A DNA stretch of 21,813 nucleotides from NCBI GenBank assembly GCA_030040475.1, contig JASHTQ010000447.1, positions 1 to 21,813 on the forward strand, given 5' to 3'. This DNA comes from Streptosporangiaceae bacterium. Lineage in GTDB: Bacteria; Actinomycetota; Actinomycetes; Streptosporangiales; Streptosporangiaceae. This document shows positions 12,825 through 19,935 of the stretch, piece by piece (the first letter of the stretch is position 1; each line of letters begins with the position of its first letter). The notes under the pieces are model-generated. The model searched no databases, had not been told where the DNA came from, and worked only from the letters and a program-made list of their open reading frames with translations. The translations under genes and the position numbers were made by a program.

Positions 12825-13095
12825 TCAGCGGGTGAGGTGGGCGGCGAGGAACGCCAGCGACGGGGGTTCTTGGGCGAGGAAGAACGGGCTGGTGTGGCAG
12901 CCGGTAGGCCAGCGGCGGGCTGGGGACCGAGCAGGCACCGTCGAGCCGGTCGAGTTCTGCCTTGCCCGGCAGGACGCCGTGGTCGACGAGCTCGGCGGCG
13001 GCGATCCCGGCGGCGGCCGCGGCTGCCACGGCGCCGGACCCGAGCGCCAGCACCCGGCGCCGGGTCCATCGCTGGCGTCCCGCCCGGTCGCTCAC
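12825..13095 (-). pseudogene. Tat-exported esterase-like gene remnant: N-terminus joined to C-terminus
   Basis: GTG 13095 opens a frame with a twin-arginine signal (RRRVLALGSG, then an Ala-rich helix) followed by ELVDHGVLPGKAELDRLDGA and CSVPSPPLAYR. That is the start of an actinobacterial secreted alpha/beta-hydrolase (FrmB/antigen-85-like esterase) of about 350-400 residues. Beyond the junction near 12900 this frame becomes Pro/Arg-rich nonsense. A second frame reads GCHTSPFFLAQEPPSLAFLA and AHLTR, stopping at 12825-12827. This fits the C-terminal catalytic-His region of the same family. About 270 residues are missing and the ends are out of frame. It follows the kinase gene by 5 bases. Family assignment is from recall. 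Confidence 0.55.
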
Positions 13096-13100
13096 GATCG

Positions 13101-13622
13101 TCAGGCTACCGGCACCGTGGTATCGGAGGTGATCGTCGGCGCGGCGTCGGCGAGCGCGTCGAAGACCTTGCGGTAGGCCTCGATCACCGCCTCGATGCGC
13201 TCCGGCGGGGGGGCGTATCCGTCGCGGGCGCGCAGTCTGGCCGCGATGGCATCCGGGGAGCCGGTGAGGTGGACGAGCACCCCTCCCCTGTCCGCGACGC
13301 GGAAGGCGAGCTCGGCGGCATCGCGCGCGCTGAGCCTTGACTGGCCGAATTTGACCGGGCCGTAGACGAGCTCGCTGATAAAGCTGCGGTCCAGTGCCAC
13401 CTTTCCGGGCAGCGCAAGCACTTCGCGGTAGCGCTCGGCCAGGCCGGCCGCGTCCGGCGGGCGGTCTGAATGGATGACGGCGTATCCGTGGCGTTCGGCC
13501 AGGGCGCTGGCGATTGTCGTCTTGCCGGTGCCGTCGCAGCCCTCAAGGACGACCACCTCGTATTTCGACGTCGCGATCGTCAGCTCGTCGAAAACCGTTA
13601 GCCGAGCGGCGATCTGGTCCAC
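13101..13622 (-). CDS. Thymidylate-kinase-like P-loop kinase
   Basis: The 173-residue product has a kinase-type Walker A, EGCDGTGKTT (27-36), preceded by the strand YEVVVL. ALDRSFISELVYGP corresponds to the DR-x motif of dTMP/deoxynucleoside kinases. VLVHLTGSPDAIAARLRARDGY corresponds to the lid region, and a C-terminal helix contains RIEAVIEAYRKVFDAL. It is shorter than the housekeeping Tmk (about 210) and closer to the small single-domain relatives seen in phages and actinomycetes. The substrate is unproven. Start GTG 13622 has no clear ribosome binding site; translation could begin further in, before YEVVVL. It ends 5 bases before the esterase remnant on the same strand. Confidence 0.82.
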   Translation of the reverse strand: MDQIAARLTVFDELTIATSKYEVVVLEGCDGTGKTTIASALAERHGYAVIHSDRPPDAAGLAERYREVLALPGKVALDRSFISELVYGPVKFGQSRLSARDAAELAFRVADRGGVLVHLTGSPDAIAARLRARDGYAPPPERIEAVIEAYRKVFDALADAAPTITSDTTVPVA

Positions 13623-13727
13623 GTGTTCAGTGTGGCCTTTTATCGTGTTCGCGCCAAAAGCATCGCTATTTCCGTGGCTGGTGATGCGGATGAGAACTGT
13701 GATTCGCCCGGCCGCGGAAAGATCTTG

Positions 13728-13751
13728 GAATTACGGGTTACGCGGTAATTC
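13728..13751. repeat. 7-bp inverted repeat GAATTAC / GTAATTC
   Basis: Perfect arms at 13728-13734 and 13745-13751 are separated by 10 bases. The A/T-rich arms stand out in this G/C-rich region. The size suits an operator for a dimeric regulator in the kinase-LCP divergent region. No T-run follows. Confidence 0.4.
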
Positions 13752-13788
13752 GGGTGGACTGGGGTGCCGGGGTAGCGGTCACTGGTCC

Positions 13789-13814
13789 GGGTCCGGGTCG
13801 GGTCCGGGTCGGGG
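13789..13814 (+). repeat. GGGTCC/GGGTC tract, potential G-quadruplex
   Basis: Five G-runs of three or four (starting 13789, 13795, 13800, 13806 and 13811) are separated by two or three bases (TCC or TC). This satisfies the usual G-quadruplex pattern on the plus strand. It lies about 80 bases upstream of the LCP promoter. It may simply be slippage-prone simple sequence. Confidence 0.5.
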
Positions 13815-13890
13815 TATGGGTTGGGGTCCGGCGGGGGCGGGCGGGACATGACGTGGGCGTCGGGGTGCCACCTGGGGGCGCGTTAGGGGG

Positions 13891-13919
13891 TTGACTAAGC
13901 AGGCTCACTTTGCTATTAG
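13891..13919 (+). promoter_or_regulatory. Sigma-70-type promoter of the LCP gene
   Basis: TTGACT (13891-13896), a 17-base spacer, and TATTAG (13914-13919) match the housekeeping consensus well. The expected start site is about 13926-13927, only a few bases before GTG 13930 and 47 bases before ATG 13974. Confidence 0.65.
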
Positions 13920-13929
13920 GCTCGGCACC

Positions 13930-13977
13930 GTGCCTACGGAGGAATGTCCCGATACCACCGCACGGGGGTCGCGATGA
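13930..13977 (+). CDS. Possible 15-residue leader peptide overlapping the LCP start
   Basis: GTG 13930 lies about 3 bases after the predicted transcription start. It opens MPTEECPDTTARGSR and stops at TGA 13975-13977, which overlaps ATG 13974 as ATGA. The geometry suits a leaderless upstream ORF whose translation is coupled to the LCP gene. There is no direct proof that it is translated, and an alternative LCP start (ATG 13944) lies within it in another frame. Confidence 0.3.
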   Translation: MPTEECPDTTARGSR

Positions 13978-15170
13978 GTGAGGGCTGGGACGGGTGGTAC
14001 CAGAATGAGCCGCAGGGTGGCGGCGCGGGTGACCGCCGGGCCGAGCCGGGGTTTACGCCTAGCTACCAGAGCCAGGGCGGCGCGGCGGGCAGCGGGTACC
14101 GCCCGCAGAACGCCTGGCCTTCCCAGCCGCCGACGCGCTCGGCTCCGGGCGGCCCGGGCGGCCCGCTGCCGGGACCTGGGACGAGCGGGCCGAGGAGGGG
14201 CTGGCGGCGGTGGGTGCGGCCCAAGCGCATCCTGCTGATCGTGGCGGCCCTGGTGGTGCTGCTCATCGTGGCCAGCGTCGGACTGTACTTCGACCTGAAC
14301 TCCAAGCTGACCCGCATCCCCGCGCTCGTGCCCACGTCGCTGACGTCTGACGGCACGAACTGGCTGATCGCAGGGTCGGACAGCCGGGGTGGCCTGACCA
14401 CGGCGCAGGAGAACGAGCTGGCCCTCGGGCACGACATCACCGGCGGCCGGTCGGACACGATCATGATCCTGCACGTGCCGTCCAACGGGGACCGGCCCAC
14501 GCTGGTCAGCATCCCGCGGGACTCCTACGTGGACATCCCGGGTTACGGCTACAACAAGATCAACGCCGCCTACTCCCTCGGCGGCCCGAAGCTGCTCATC
14601 GAGACCGTGCAGAACGTCACCGGGCTGCGCATCAACCACTATATGGGGATCGGTTTCGGCGGCCTGGTCGACGTGGTCAACGACGTCGGCGGCGTGAACT
14701 TGTGCCTGCCCGCCGCCTACAAGGACCCGAAGGCGGGCCTGAACCTCAAGAAGGGCTGCCAGACGCTCGACGGCGCCCAGGCGCTCGCGTTCGTGCGGAC
14801 CCGCGAGTTCGCCCTTGGCGACCTGCAGCGGGAGGAGGACCAGCGGATCCTGATCAAGGCGCTGCTGTCCAAGCTCACGTCGGCGGGCACGCTGGTCAAC
14901 CCGTTCGCGGCGGTACCCGCGGCAAGCGGCGCCGCCGCTGCCCTCTCCGTCGACCAGGGCACCCAGCTCTACCAGCTGGTCTCCGTCGCGTTCGCGCTGC
15001 GGAACCCGGTCAGCACGACGGTGCCCTTCGGCGGGTTCGAGAACACGAGCGTCGGCTCGGTCGTGACGTGGAACACGGCGCAGGCCACGCAGTTCTTCAA
15101 GGACCTGGCCACCGACCAGCCGCTGCCGAAGGACCTCATCTCCAATACCTCGCTGGAGGGCACCGCGTAG
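13974..15170 (+). CDS. LytR-CpsA-Psr (LCP) family cell-wall ligase
   Basis: LCP proteins transfer lipid-linked glycopolymers (teichoic-acid-like or arabinogalactan-like) onto peptidoglycan outside the membrane. The cytoplasmic N-terminus is Gly/Pro-rich. After a basic patch (RRGWRRWVRPKR) comes one TM helix (about residues 86-106), then the LCP domain: LIAGSDSRGG, GGRSDTIMILHV, LVSIPRDSYVDIPGYG with the catalytic Arg, NKINAAYSLGG, and GCQTLDGAQALAFVRTR. ATG 13974 (MSEGWDGWYQ) is chosen because at ATG 13944 the GGAGG abuts the start with one base between, too close to work well; the choice is uncertain and the alternative adds 10 residues. The length is normal. Control is probably from the promoter at 13891. 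Confidence 0.92.
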   Translation: MSEGWDGWYQNEPQGGGAGDRRAEPGFTPSYQSQGGAAGSGYRPQNAWPSQPPTRSAPGGPGGPLPGPGTSGPRRGWRRWVRPKRILLIVAALVVLLIVASVGLYFDLNSKLTRIPALVPTSLTSDGTNWLIAGSDSRGGLTTAQENELALGHDITGGRSDTIMILHVPSNGDRPTLVSIPRDSYVDIPGYGYNKINAAYSLGGPKLLIETVQNVTGLRINHYMGIGFGGLVDVVNDVGGVNLCLPAAYKDPKAGLNLKKGCQTLDGAQALAFVRTREFALGDLQREEDQRILIKALLSKLTSAGTLVNPFAAVPAASGAAAALSVDQGTQLYQLVSVAFALRNPVSTTVPFGGFENTSVGSVVTWNTAQATQFFKDLATDQPLPKDLISNTSLEGTA

Positions 15171-15335
15171 CCACATCCTGGGCATGCACATCGCCCGTCT
15201 GGGTATAAGTCACGATTAAGTCAGCCATGACGGTCTGTACACGCATTTGCGTGGGCCTTGGTGTGATGGACGCGATACCTACCGGGTTTGGTGCGTTCGC
15301 AGGGTACGGCGCCACCGCCCACGGCCGGAGGTCAG

Positions 15336-15737
15336 ATGGACGAACGCGAGGTACCCAGGCCCGGCGTGGGCGAGGTGCCCGCGCTGACCGGGGTCAGGCC
15401 AGGCTGCGTCGGGGCGGACGGTGTCAGGCCTGGCTGCGCCGGGGCGGACGGTGCCGGGGCGGATGGTGCCGGGGCGGATGGTGTCGGGGCGGATGGTGTC
15501 GGGGCGGATGGTGACGACGGGGCCGACGGCACGAATCACCGGCTGTCAGCGCGAGAAGCGGAGGTCATGTCGCTGATCGCAGACGGGCAGACCAACGGGC
15601 AGATCGCCGCGCGGCTGTTCCTCGCGGAGAAGACCGTGAAGAACCACGTCAGACGGATCTACTCCAAGCTCGGCGTCGGCTCGCGGCCGGCCGCGATCGC
15701 CTACTGGCGCAGCGCCGGCAAGCACGCGCACGGCTGA
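15336..15737 (+). CDS. LuxR/NarL-type helix-turn-helix protein with GADGx repeats and no receiver
   Basis: The 133-residue product starts at ATG 15336, with GGAGG four bases upstream; an in-frame ATG at 15288 lacks one. The first 60 residues are low-complexity, with [10 protein letters not shown] pentapeptides encoded by a 15-bp tandem repeat. The C-terminal HTH domain (about 66-125) is canonical: [48 protein letters not shown]. There is no receiver, so it is a stand-alone DNA-binding domain, perhaps controlled by partner proteins or level. It lies between the LCP gene and the two-component pair on the same strand; co-regulation with either is unproven. Confidence 0.85.
   Translation: MDEREVPRPGVGEVPALTGVRPGCVGADGVRPGCAGADGAGADGAGADGVGADGVGADGDDGADGTNHRLSAREAEVMSLIADGQTNGQIAARLFLAEKTVKNHVRRIYSKLGVGSRPAAIAYWRSAGKHAHG
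15441..15515 (+). repeat. 15-bp tandem repeat, five copies
   Basis: GGGGCGGAYGGTGNC-type units fill 15441-15515, each encoding Gly-Ala-Asp-Gly-Ala/Val. A sixth unit at 15411-15425 is separated by a degenerate stretch. Units 2-5 differ at one or two positions. Copy number is likely variable by replication slippage, always keeping frame. Confidence 0.85.
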
Positions 15738-15864
15738 CCGTGACACGCCTTCGGTGACCTGTCCCTCCCGGGTGAATTACCGGGACCTCTGCGAACGCCG
15801 AACTCAAGACCATCTCCAGCGGCCATTCAGGTTATCCTCAGCGTTGCGGGCGAGAATACACAGC

Positions 15865-16584
15865 ATGGACACGCTGACCGATGCGCGGCAGCGATCGGAT
15901 GCCAGGCTACTCGTGGTCGAGGACGAGCCGAACATCCTTGAGTTGCTGTCCGCGAGCCTGCGCTACGCGGGTTTCGACGTCGTCACGGCGGCAGCCGGAA
16001 CCGAGGCGGTACAGGCCGCTCAGCGCCACCGGCCTGACCTCATCGTGCTCGACGTGATGCTGCCTGACATGGATGGCTTCGACGTCATCCGGCGCCTGCG
16101 CGGCGGCGGGGCGCGGATCCCCGTCGTCTTCCTTACCGCGCGCGACGCCACCGAGGACAAGATCCGCGGCCTCACGCTGGGCGGCGACGACTACGTCACC
16201 AAGCCGTTCAGCCTGGAAGAGGTGATCGCGAGGATCCGGGCGGTGCTCCGCCGGACCAGGGGCGACGGCGTCGAGCCGACGCCCAGGCTCACGTTCGCCG
16301 ACCTGGAACTCGACGAGGAAAGCCATGAGGTATGGCGGGGCGGGGAGCAGATCCAGCTCTCCCCCACCGAGTTCAAGCTGCTGCGCTACTTCATGAGCAA
16401 CGCCAACCGGGTGCTGTCGAAGATGCAGATCCTCGACCACGTATGGGACTACGACTTCCGCGGCGACACCGGCATCGTCGAGTCGTACGTGTCGGTGCTG
16501 CGGCGCAAGGTCGACACCAAGGAACCGCGGCTCATCCATACCCTGCGCGGCGTGGGCTACGTGCTACGGCTGCCTTCTTCGTGA
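15865..16584 (+). CDS. OmpR-family response regulator
   Basis: The 239-residue product has a receiver domain (13-125) with the acidic pair in VVEDEP (Glu19, Asp20), phospho-acceptor Asp63 in IVLDVMLPDMDG, Thr91 in FLTARD, and Lys113 in YVTKPFS. The winged-helix DNA-binding domain (about 140-236) has LSPTEFKLLRYFMSNANRVL, ILDHVWDYDF, VESYVSVLRRKVD and HTLRGVGYVLR. ATG 15865 is chosen because the receiver starts soon after; the frame is open further upstream (ATG or GTG to 15754) but the extra residues are not receiver-like. It overlaps the kinase gene by 4 bases (GTGA), so both are made together. Confidence 0.95.
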   Translation: MDTLTDARQRSDARLLVVEDEPNILELLSASLRYAGFDVVTAAAGTEAVQAAQRHRPDLIVLDVMLPDMDGFDVIRRLRGGGARIPVVFLTARDATEDKIRGLTLGGDDYVTKPFSLEEVIARIRAVLRRTRGDGVEPTPRLTFADLELDEESHEVWRGGEQIQLSPTEFKLLRYFMSNANRVLSKMQILDHVWDYDFRGDTGIVESYVSVLRRKVDTKEPRLIHTLRGVGYVLRLPSS

Positions 16585-19418
16585 AACTGCGTTCGGCCAG
16601 GAAAGATCCGGCCACGGAGGACCCGGTGGTGGAGGATCCGGCGATCGAGGATCCGGCCACGGAAGATGCTGTCATGGACGACATGGAAGACGCGGGCACC
16701 GACGGCCGGGCCGGGCACTGGGCGGCGCGGTCGTGGCGGGCGGTGCGGCTTGTGTCGGCGCGCACGTCGCTGCGGACCAAGCTGGTCGCCACGGTCCTGG
16801 TCCTGGTGGTGATGGCGCTGGCGGCCATGGGCTTCTCCGGCATCTCGCTGCTGCGCGGCCAGCTACTCGGCACCTACGCCAACAGCCTCCAGCAGGAGGC
16901 GAACTCGGGCGCGATCCCCGGCTGCCTGTTCAGCGGGCGCTGCCCGAGCGGCCTGGCCGTGTATTTCCTGGATTCCAGCGGCCACCTCCAGGTCGTGTCC
17001 TACGGCGCGAACGCCTACTCGCCGGAGGGAACGTCACAGCCCAGCCTGTCCGGCAAGACCGCCTCGTGGCTGGCGGACAACCCGCAGCAGGCGGTCACGA
17101 TCAGCGCCGCGTCCGGCAGCGGGCCCTGGCTGGCGATGGCCTTCCCCTTTACCGGGGGGACCCTTAACGGCGGAACCGTGATCCTCGCCGTGGACGTCAG
17201 CGGCGTCTACACCACGATCCGCCAGCTCACCGACGTGGATCTGATCGTCAGCGGGGCAATACTGCTGGTGCTCGCGGTGGTGGGGTTCGCGGTGGTGCAG
17301 ACCAACCTGCGGCCGCTTGTCGAGATCGAGGAGACCGCTGGGGAGATCGCGGCCGGGCACCTGAACCGCCGGGTGCCGGAACGAGATCCGCGCACCGAGA
17401 TCGGCCGGCTCGGCCGCTCGCTCAACACGATGCTGAGCCAGATCGAGACGGCGTTCCACGCCAGGGAGAAATCCGAGGCCGCGGCGCATCAGTCCGAAGA
17501 GCGGATGCGCCGGTTCATCGCGGACGCCAGCCACGAACTGCGCACGCCGCTGACCGCGATCCGCGGCTTTGCCGAGTACTACCGGCAGCGCGGCGGGCTG
17601 GTGCGGTACTACGACGAGCCGGGTCTCTCGGGCAATGCCGGCGGCCTTACGCCAGAGGACCTGGACCGGATCATGCAGCGGGTCGAGGCGGAGGCGGCAC
17701 GGATGGGCGTGCTCGTCGAGGACCTGCTGACGCTTGCCAGGCTCGACCAGCAACGGCCGCTGGCCAGGCAGCCCGTGGACCTGCTCTCGCTGGCCGGCGA
17801 CGCCGTGTACGACGCGCGGCTGCTTGCGCCGAGCCGGGCCATCGACCTTTCGGTGCAGCCCGGAGCGGCGTTCCTCGTCATCGGCGACGAGCCGCGGCTG
17901 CGGCAGATCATCGGCAACCTGATGAGCAACGCGCTCGGGCACACCCCCGACGGGACCCCGATAGGGGTGTCGATCAGCTCGGGGACCCTGGATCCGCGGA
18001 AGAGCACGTCCGTCCCCGCGGTGATCCTCGACGTGACCGACCATGGACCCGGAATGACGCCGGAGCAGGCGCACCGCGCGTTCGAACGGTTCTACCGGGC
18101 GGACCAGGCCAGGACGCGCAAGGCCGGCGGCAGCGGCCTCGGCCTCGCGATCGTGGCCGCGCTCGTGGCCGCGCACGGCGGCGTCGCCTCGGTGCGCACC
18201 ACCCCGGGCCAGGGCGCGACGTTCCGGATAGCCCTTCCGCTGGCTCCGGAGGCACACGGCGGCGACGACGCGGACCAGCTAGACCCGGCCGATGAGGACT
18301 TCGTCGACGAGGCCATCGTCGCGGAAGAGGCGGATCTGGCGGATCTGGCGGACGGGGACGACGGGGCGAGCCGGAGCTCGGTGGACGAGATCCGGTTCGG
18401 GGCGTTAGCCGGCCAGCGCGGCGCGGGCCGCGGCATGGACCTCTTCCCGGTAGGACGCGCCGAACAGGCAGGCGTGCACGAGCAGCGGGTGCAGCTGATG
18501 CAGCGGCACCCTGGCCCTCCAGCCGGCGGCCAGCGGCCGGGTGTCCTGATAGCCGACCAGGATCCGGTCCAGGTGGGGCGCGCCGAACAGGGCCAGCATG
18601 GCCAGGTCCGTCTCGCGGTGGCCGCCGTGTGCCGCCGGATCGATGAGCCAGCCCCGGCCGCCGGACCACAGCACGTTCCCTGCCCAGCAGTCGCCGTGGA
18701 TGCGGCTCGGCGGCTCGGCCTGGCCGGCCAGCGAGTCGATACGGTCCATCACCGCCTCTACCGGCCGCGCGTCTTCCGGCCGCAGCGCGCCCGAGTCGAC
18801 GGCGGACCTGAGGTAGGGCATCAGCCTGCGGGCGGCGTACCACTGCGGCCATGGCTCCACGTCCGCGCGCGTCAGGGTGTTGTCCAGCGGCAGGCTGGCG
18901 ATGAAGCCCGGCCAGGGCGCGCCGAAGCCGTCCGCACCCGCCTCGTGCAGCCGGGCCAGGTCGGCGCCGAACTGGAAGGCGGCCTCCGGGGTCGCCTGGC
19001 CGGGCCGGATCATCGAGACGACGAGGGCAGCCTCGGTGACGGCCAGCACGCTCGGAACCGGGACGGCCTCGGCCTGCGCAAGCCAGCGCAGGCCGTTCGC
19101 CTCGGCCGCGAACGCCACCGCATGGTCCGGTGCCCCCGGCGGGCCTGCCGCCATGTCCGCGGCGCCCGCCGCCTGGTCAGGCGTGATCAGGAGGGCCTTG
19201 GCGAAGGCGCGCTGGCCGCCGGAGAGGGTGAGCATGAGGTGCTGGTAGCCATGCTGCGACCCGACCACCCGCGCATCGCGGACGCCGAGCCCGGTCAGCC
19301 GGGCGATCCCGCTTGCGGCCGAACTCACCGTCCGGCGCCGGGCGGATCGAGGAGCCGGCCTAGCCGCTCGACGATGACCGGGGCGGCGGCGGACACCAGG
19401 GCGAGGACGTGGTCGTAG
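16581..19418 (+). CDS. Sensor histidine kinase whose frame runs on antisense through the next gene
   Basis: GTG 16581 overlaps the regulator stop (GTGA). An acidic DPATED-repeat N-terminus (10-29) is followed by TM1 (about 68-92), an extracellular sensor (about 93-218), TM2 (about 220-240) and HAMP (241-293). HisKA has phospho-acceptor His318 in DASHELRTPL. The ATPase domain has IGNLMSNALGHTPDG, DHGPGM and GGSGLGLAIV. Kinase homology ends near 18243 and an acidic tail continues to about 18400. No in-frame stop occurs until 19416-19418, so the nominal protein is 945 residues, its last third antisense to the fructosamine kinase gene. A TAG in another frame at 18406 suggests a frameshift or lost stop; a real product probably ends near 18405. 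Confidence 0.85.
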   Translation: MKLRSARKDPATEDPVVEDPAIEDPATEDAVMDDMEDAGTDGRAGHWAARSWRAVRLVSARTSLRTKLVATVLVLVVMALAAMGFSGISLLRGQLLGTYANSLQQEANSGAIPGCLFSGRCPSGLAVYFLDSSGHLQVVSYGANAYSPEGTSQPSLSGKTASWLADNPQQAVTISAASGSGPWLAMAFPFTGGTLNGGTVILAVDVSGVYTTIRQLTDVDLIVSGAILLVLAVVGFAVVQTNLRPLVEIEETAGEIAAGHLNRRVPERDPRTEIGRLGRSLNTMLSQIETAFHAREKSEAAAHQSEERMRRFIADASHELRTPLTAIRGFAEYYRQRGGLVRYYDEPGLSGNAGGLTPEDLDRIMQRVEAEAARMGVLVEDLLTLARLDQQRPLARQPVDLLSLAGDAVYDARLLAPSRAIDLSVQPGAAFLVIGDEPRLRQIIGNLMSNALGHTPDGTPIGVSISSGTLDPRKSTSVPAVILDVTDHGPGMTPEQAHRAFERFYRADQARTRKAGGSGLGLAIVAALVAAHGGVASVRTTPGQGATFRIALPLAPEAHGGDDADQLDPADEDFVDEAIVAEEADLADLADGDDGASRSSVDEIRFGALAGQRGAGRGMDLFPVGRAEQAGVHEQRVQLMQRHPGPPAGGQRPGVLIADQDPVQVGRAEQGQHGQVRLAVAAVCRRIDEPAPAAGPQHVPCPAVAVDAARRLGLAGQRVDTVHHRLYRPRVFRPQRARVDGGPEVGHQPAGGVPLRPWLHVRARQGVVQRQAGDEARPGRAEAVRTRLVQPGQVGAELEGGLRGRLAGPDHRDDEGSLGDGQHARNRDGLGLRKPAQAVRLGRERHRMVRCPRRACRHVRGARRLVRRDQEGLGEGALAAGEGEHEVLVAMLRPDHPRIADAEPGQPGDPACGRTHRPAPGGSRSRPSRSTMTGAAADTRARTWS
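18405..19328 (-). CDS. Fructosamine kinase family protein (likely ketosamine 3-kinase)
   Basis: The 307-residue product has the FN3K/APH-like kinase fold. The catalytic loop is IHGDCWAGNVLW (Asp213, Asn218) and the metal-binding motif is LIDPAAHGGHRETDLAM (Asp230). The N-lobe has SQHGYQHLMLTLSGG and FAKALL with a likely ATP-binding Lys, then E76AN. Bacterial members phosphorylate the 3-OH of ribulosamines and erythrulosamines on glycated protein amines, and the adduct then breaks down. GTG 19328 overlaps the phosphatase stop (GTGA), so translation is coupled. It is slightly longer than the typical 285-300. Its entire length is antisense to the run-on histidine kinase frame. Confidence 0.92.
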   Translation of the reverse strand: MSSAASGIARLTGLGVRDARVVGSQHGYQHLMLTLSGGQRAFAKALLITPDQAAGAADMAAGPPGAPDHAVAFAAEANGLRWLAQAEAVPVPSVLAVTEAALVVSMIRPGQATPEAAFQFGADLARLHEAGADGFGAPWPGFIASLPLDNTLTRADVEPWPQWYAARRLMPYLRSAVDSGALRPEDARPVEAVMDRIDSLAGQAEPPSRIHGDCWAGNVLWSGGRGWLIDPAAHGGHRETDLAMLALFGAPHLDRILVGYQDTRPLAAGWRARVPLHQLHPLLVHACLFGASYREEVHAAARAALAG

Positions 19419-19852
19419 TCGGCCGCATCGCCGCCGTACGGGTCGGGGATGTCACCGTCGCCGCCCGCGACCTCGGTGAACAGCCGGATCCTCGTGCCAT
19501 CCTGCGCTCGGGCCAGTCGCCGCAGCGCGGCAAGGTTGCTCGCGTCCATGGCCAGCACCAGATCGCGCTGCGCCAGCCAGGATGGCTTGACTTGCCTGGC
19601 ACGGTGCGCCGAGCCGTCGTAACCCCGCCCGGCCAGGGCCGCCCGGGCACCGGCGCTCATCGGGCCGTCGACGTGCCAGTCGCCCGTGCCCCCGCTGTCC
19701 ACCACGACCGCGCCGTCCAGGCCGGCCTTGGCCAGGCCGTCGCGCAGCACGATCTCGGCCATCGGCGACCGGCAGATGTTCCCGAGGCAGACCAGGCAGA
19801 CCCGGTAGGGCGGGGCGGGATCGCGCGGCGGCGGCAGCGGAGCGGAAGGCAT
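19325..19852 (-). CDS. Low-molecular-weight protein-tyrosine-phosphatase family protein
   Basis: The 175-residue cytoplasmic product carries the CX5R loop CLGNICRS (Cys22, Arg28) with PMAE following, and the acid motif DPYGGDAADYD near the C-terminus. The family hydrolyses phosphotyrosine, and members have also been shown to dephosphorylate protein-bound ribulosamine 5-phosphate. Start ATG 19852 gives a 16-residue Pro-rich leader before YRVCLVC, with no strong ribosome binding site. It overlaps the fructosamine kinase gene by GTGA and follows the acyltransferase by 83 bases, so all three could share a message. Coupling to the kinase argues for a deglycation role over tyrosine signalling (inference). 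Confidence 0.92.
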   Translation of the reverse strand: MPSAPLPPPRDPAPPYRVCLVCLGNICRSPMAEIVLRDGLAKAGLDGAVVVDSGGTGDWHVDGPMSAGARAALAGRGYDGSAHRARQVKPSWLAQRDLVLAMDASNLAALRRLARAQDGTRIRLFTEVAGGDGDIPDPYGGDAADYDHVLALVSAAAPVIVERLGRLLDPPGAGR

Positions 19853-19935
19853 GACACCAGAATGCTGGAGCGGCCTCGGCTCGCGGGTGGCGGGGTGGGC
19901 GCGGCGGGCCGGGGACGGGTCCGTGGAGCGGCCGG

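Larger units (their letters stand above)
13623..13943. other. Intergenic interval between divergent kinase and LCP genes
   Basis: About 320 bases without a convincing protein gene on the larger scale. It holds a 7-bp inverted repeat (13728-13751), a G-run tract (13789-13814), a good promoter (13891-13919) and the beginning of a leader ORF (13930). Confidence 0.6.

Noticed and set aside
13905..15191. Minus-strand open frame of over 400 codons across the LCP gene
   Set aside because: It has Arg/Val/His-rich composition without motifs and is the mirror of a well-supported LCP protein.
15411..15515. CRISPR-like array
   Set aside because: The 15-bp units are contiguous without spacers and are read in frame as GADGx within a LuxR-type protein.
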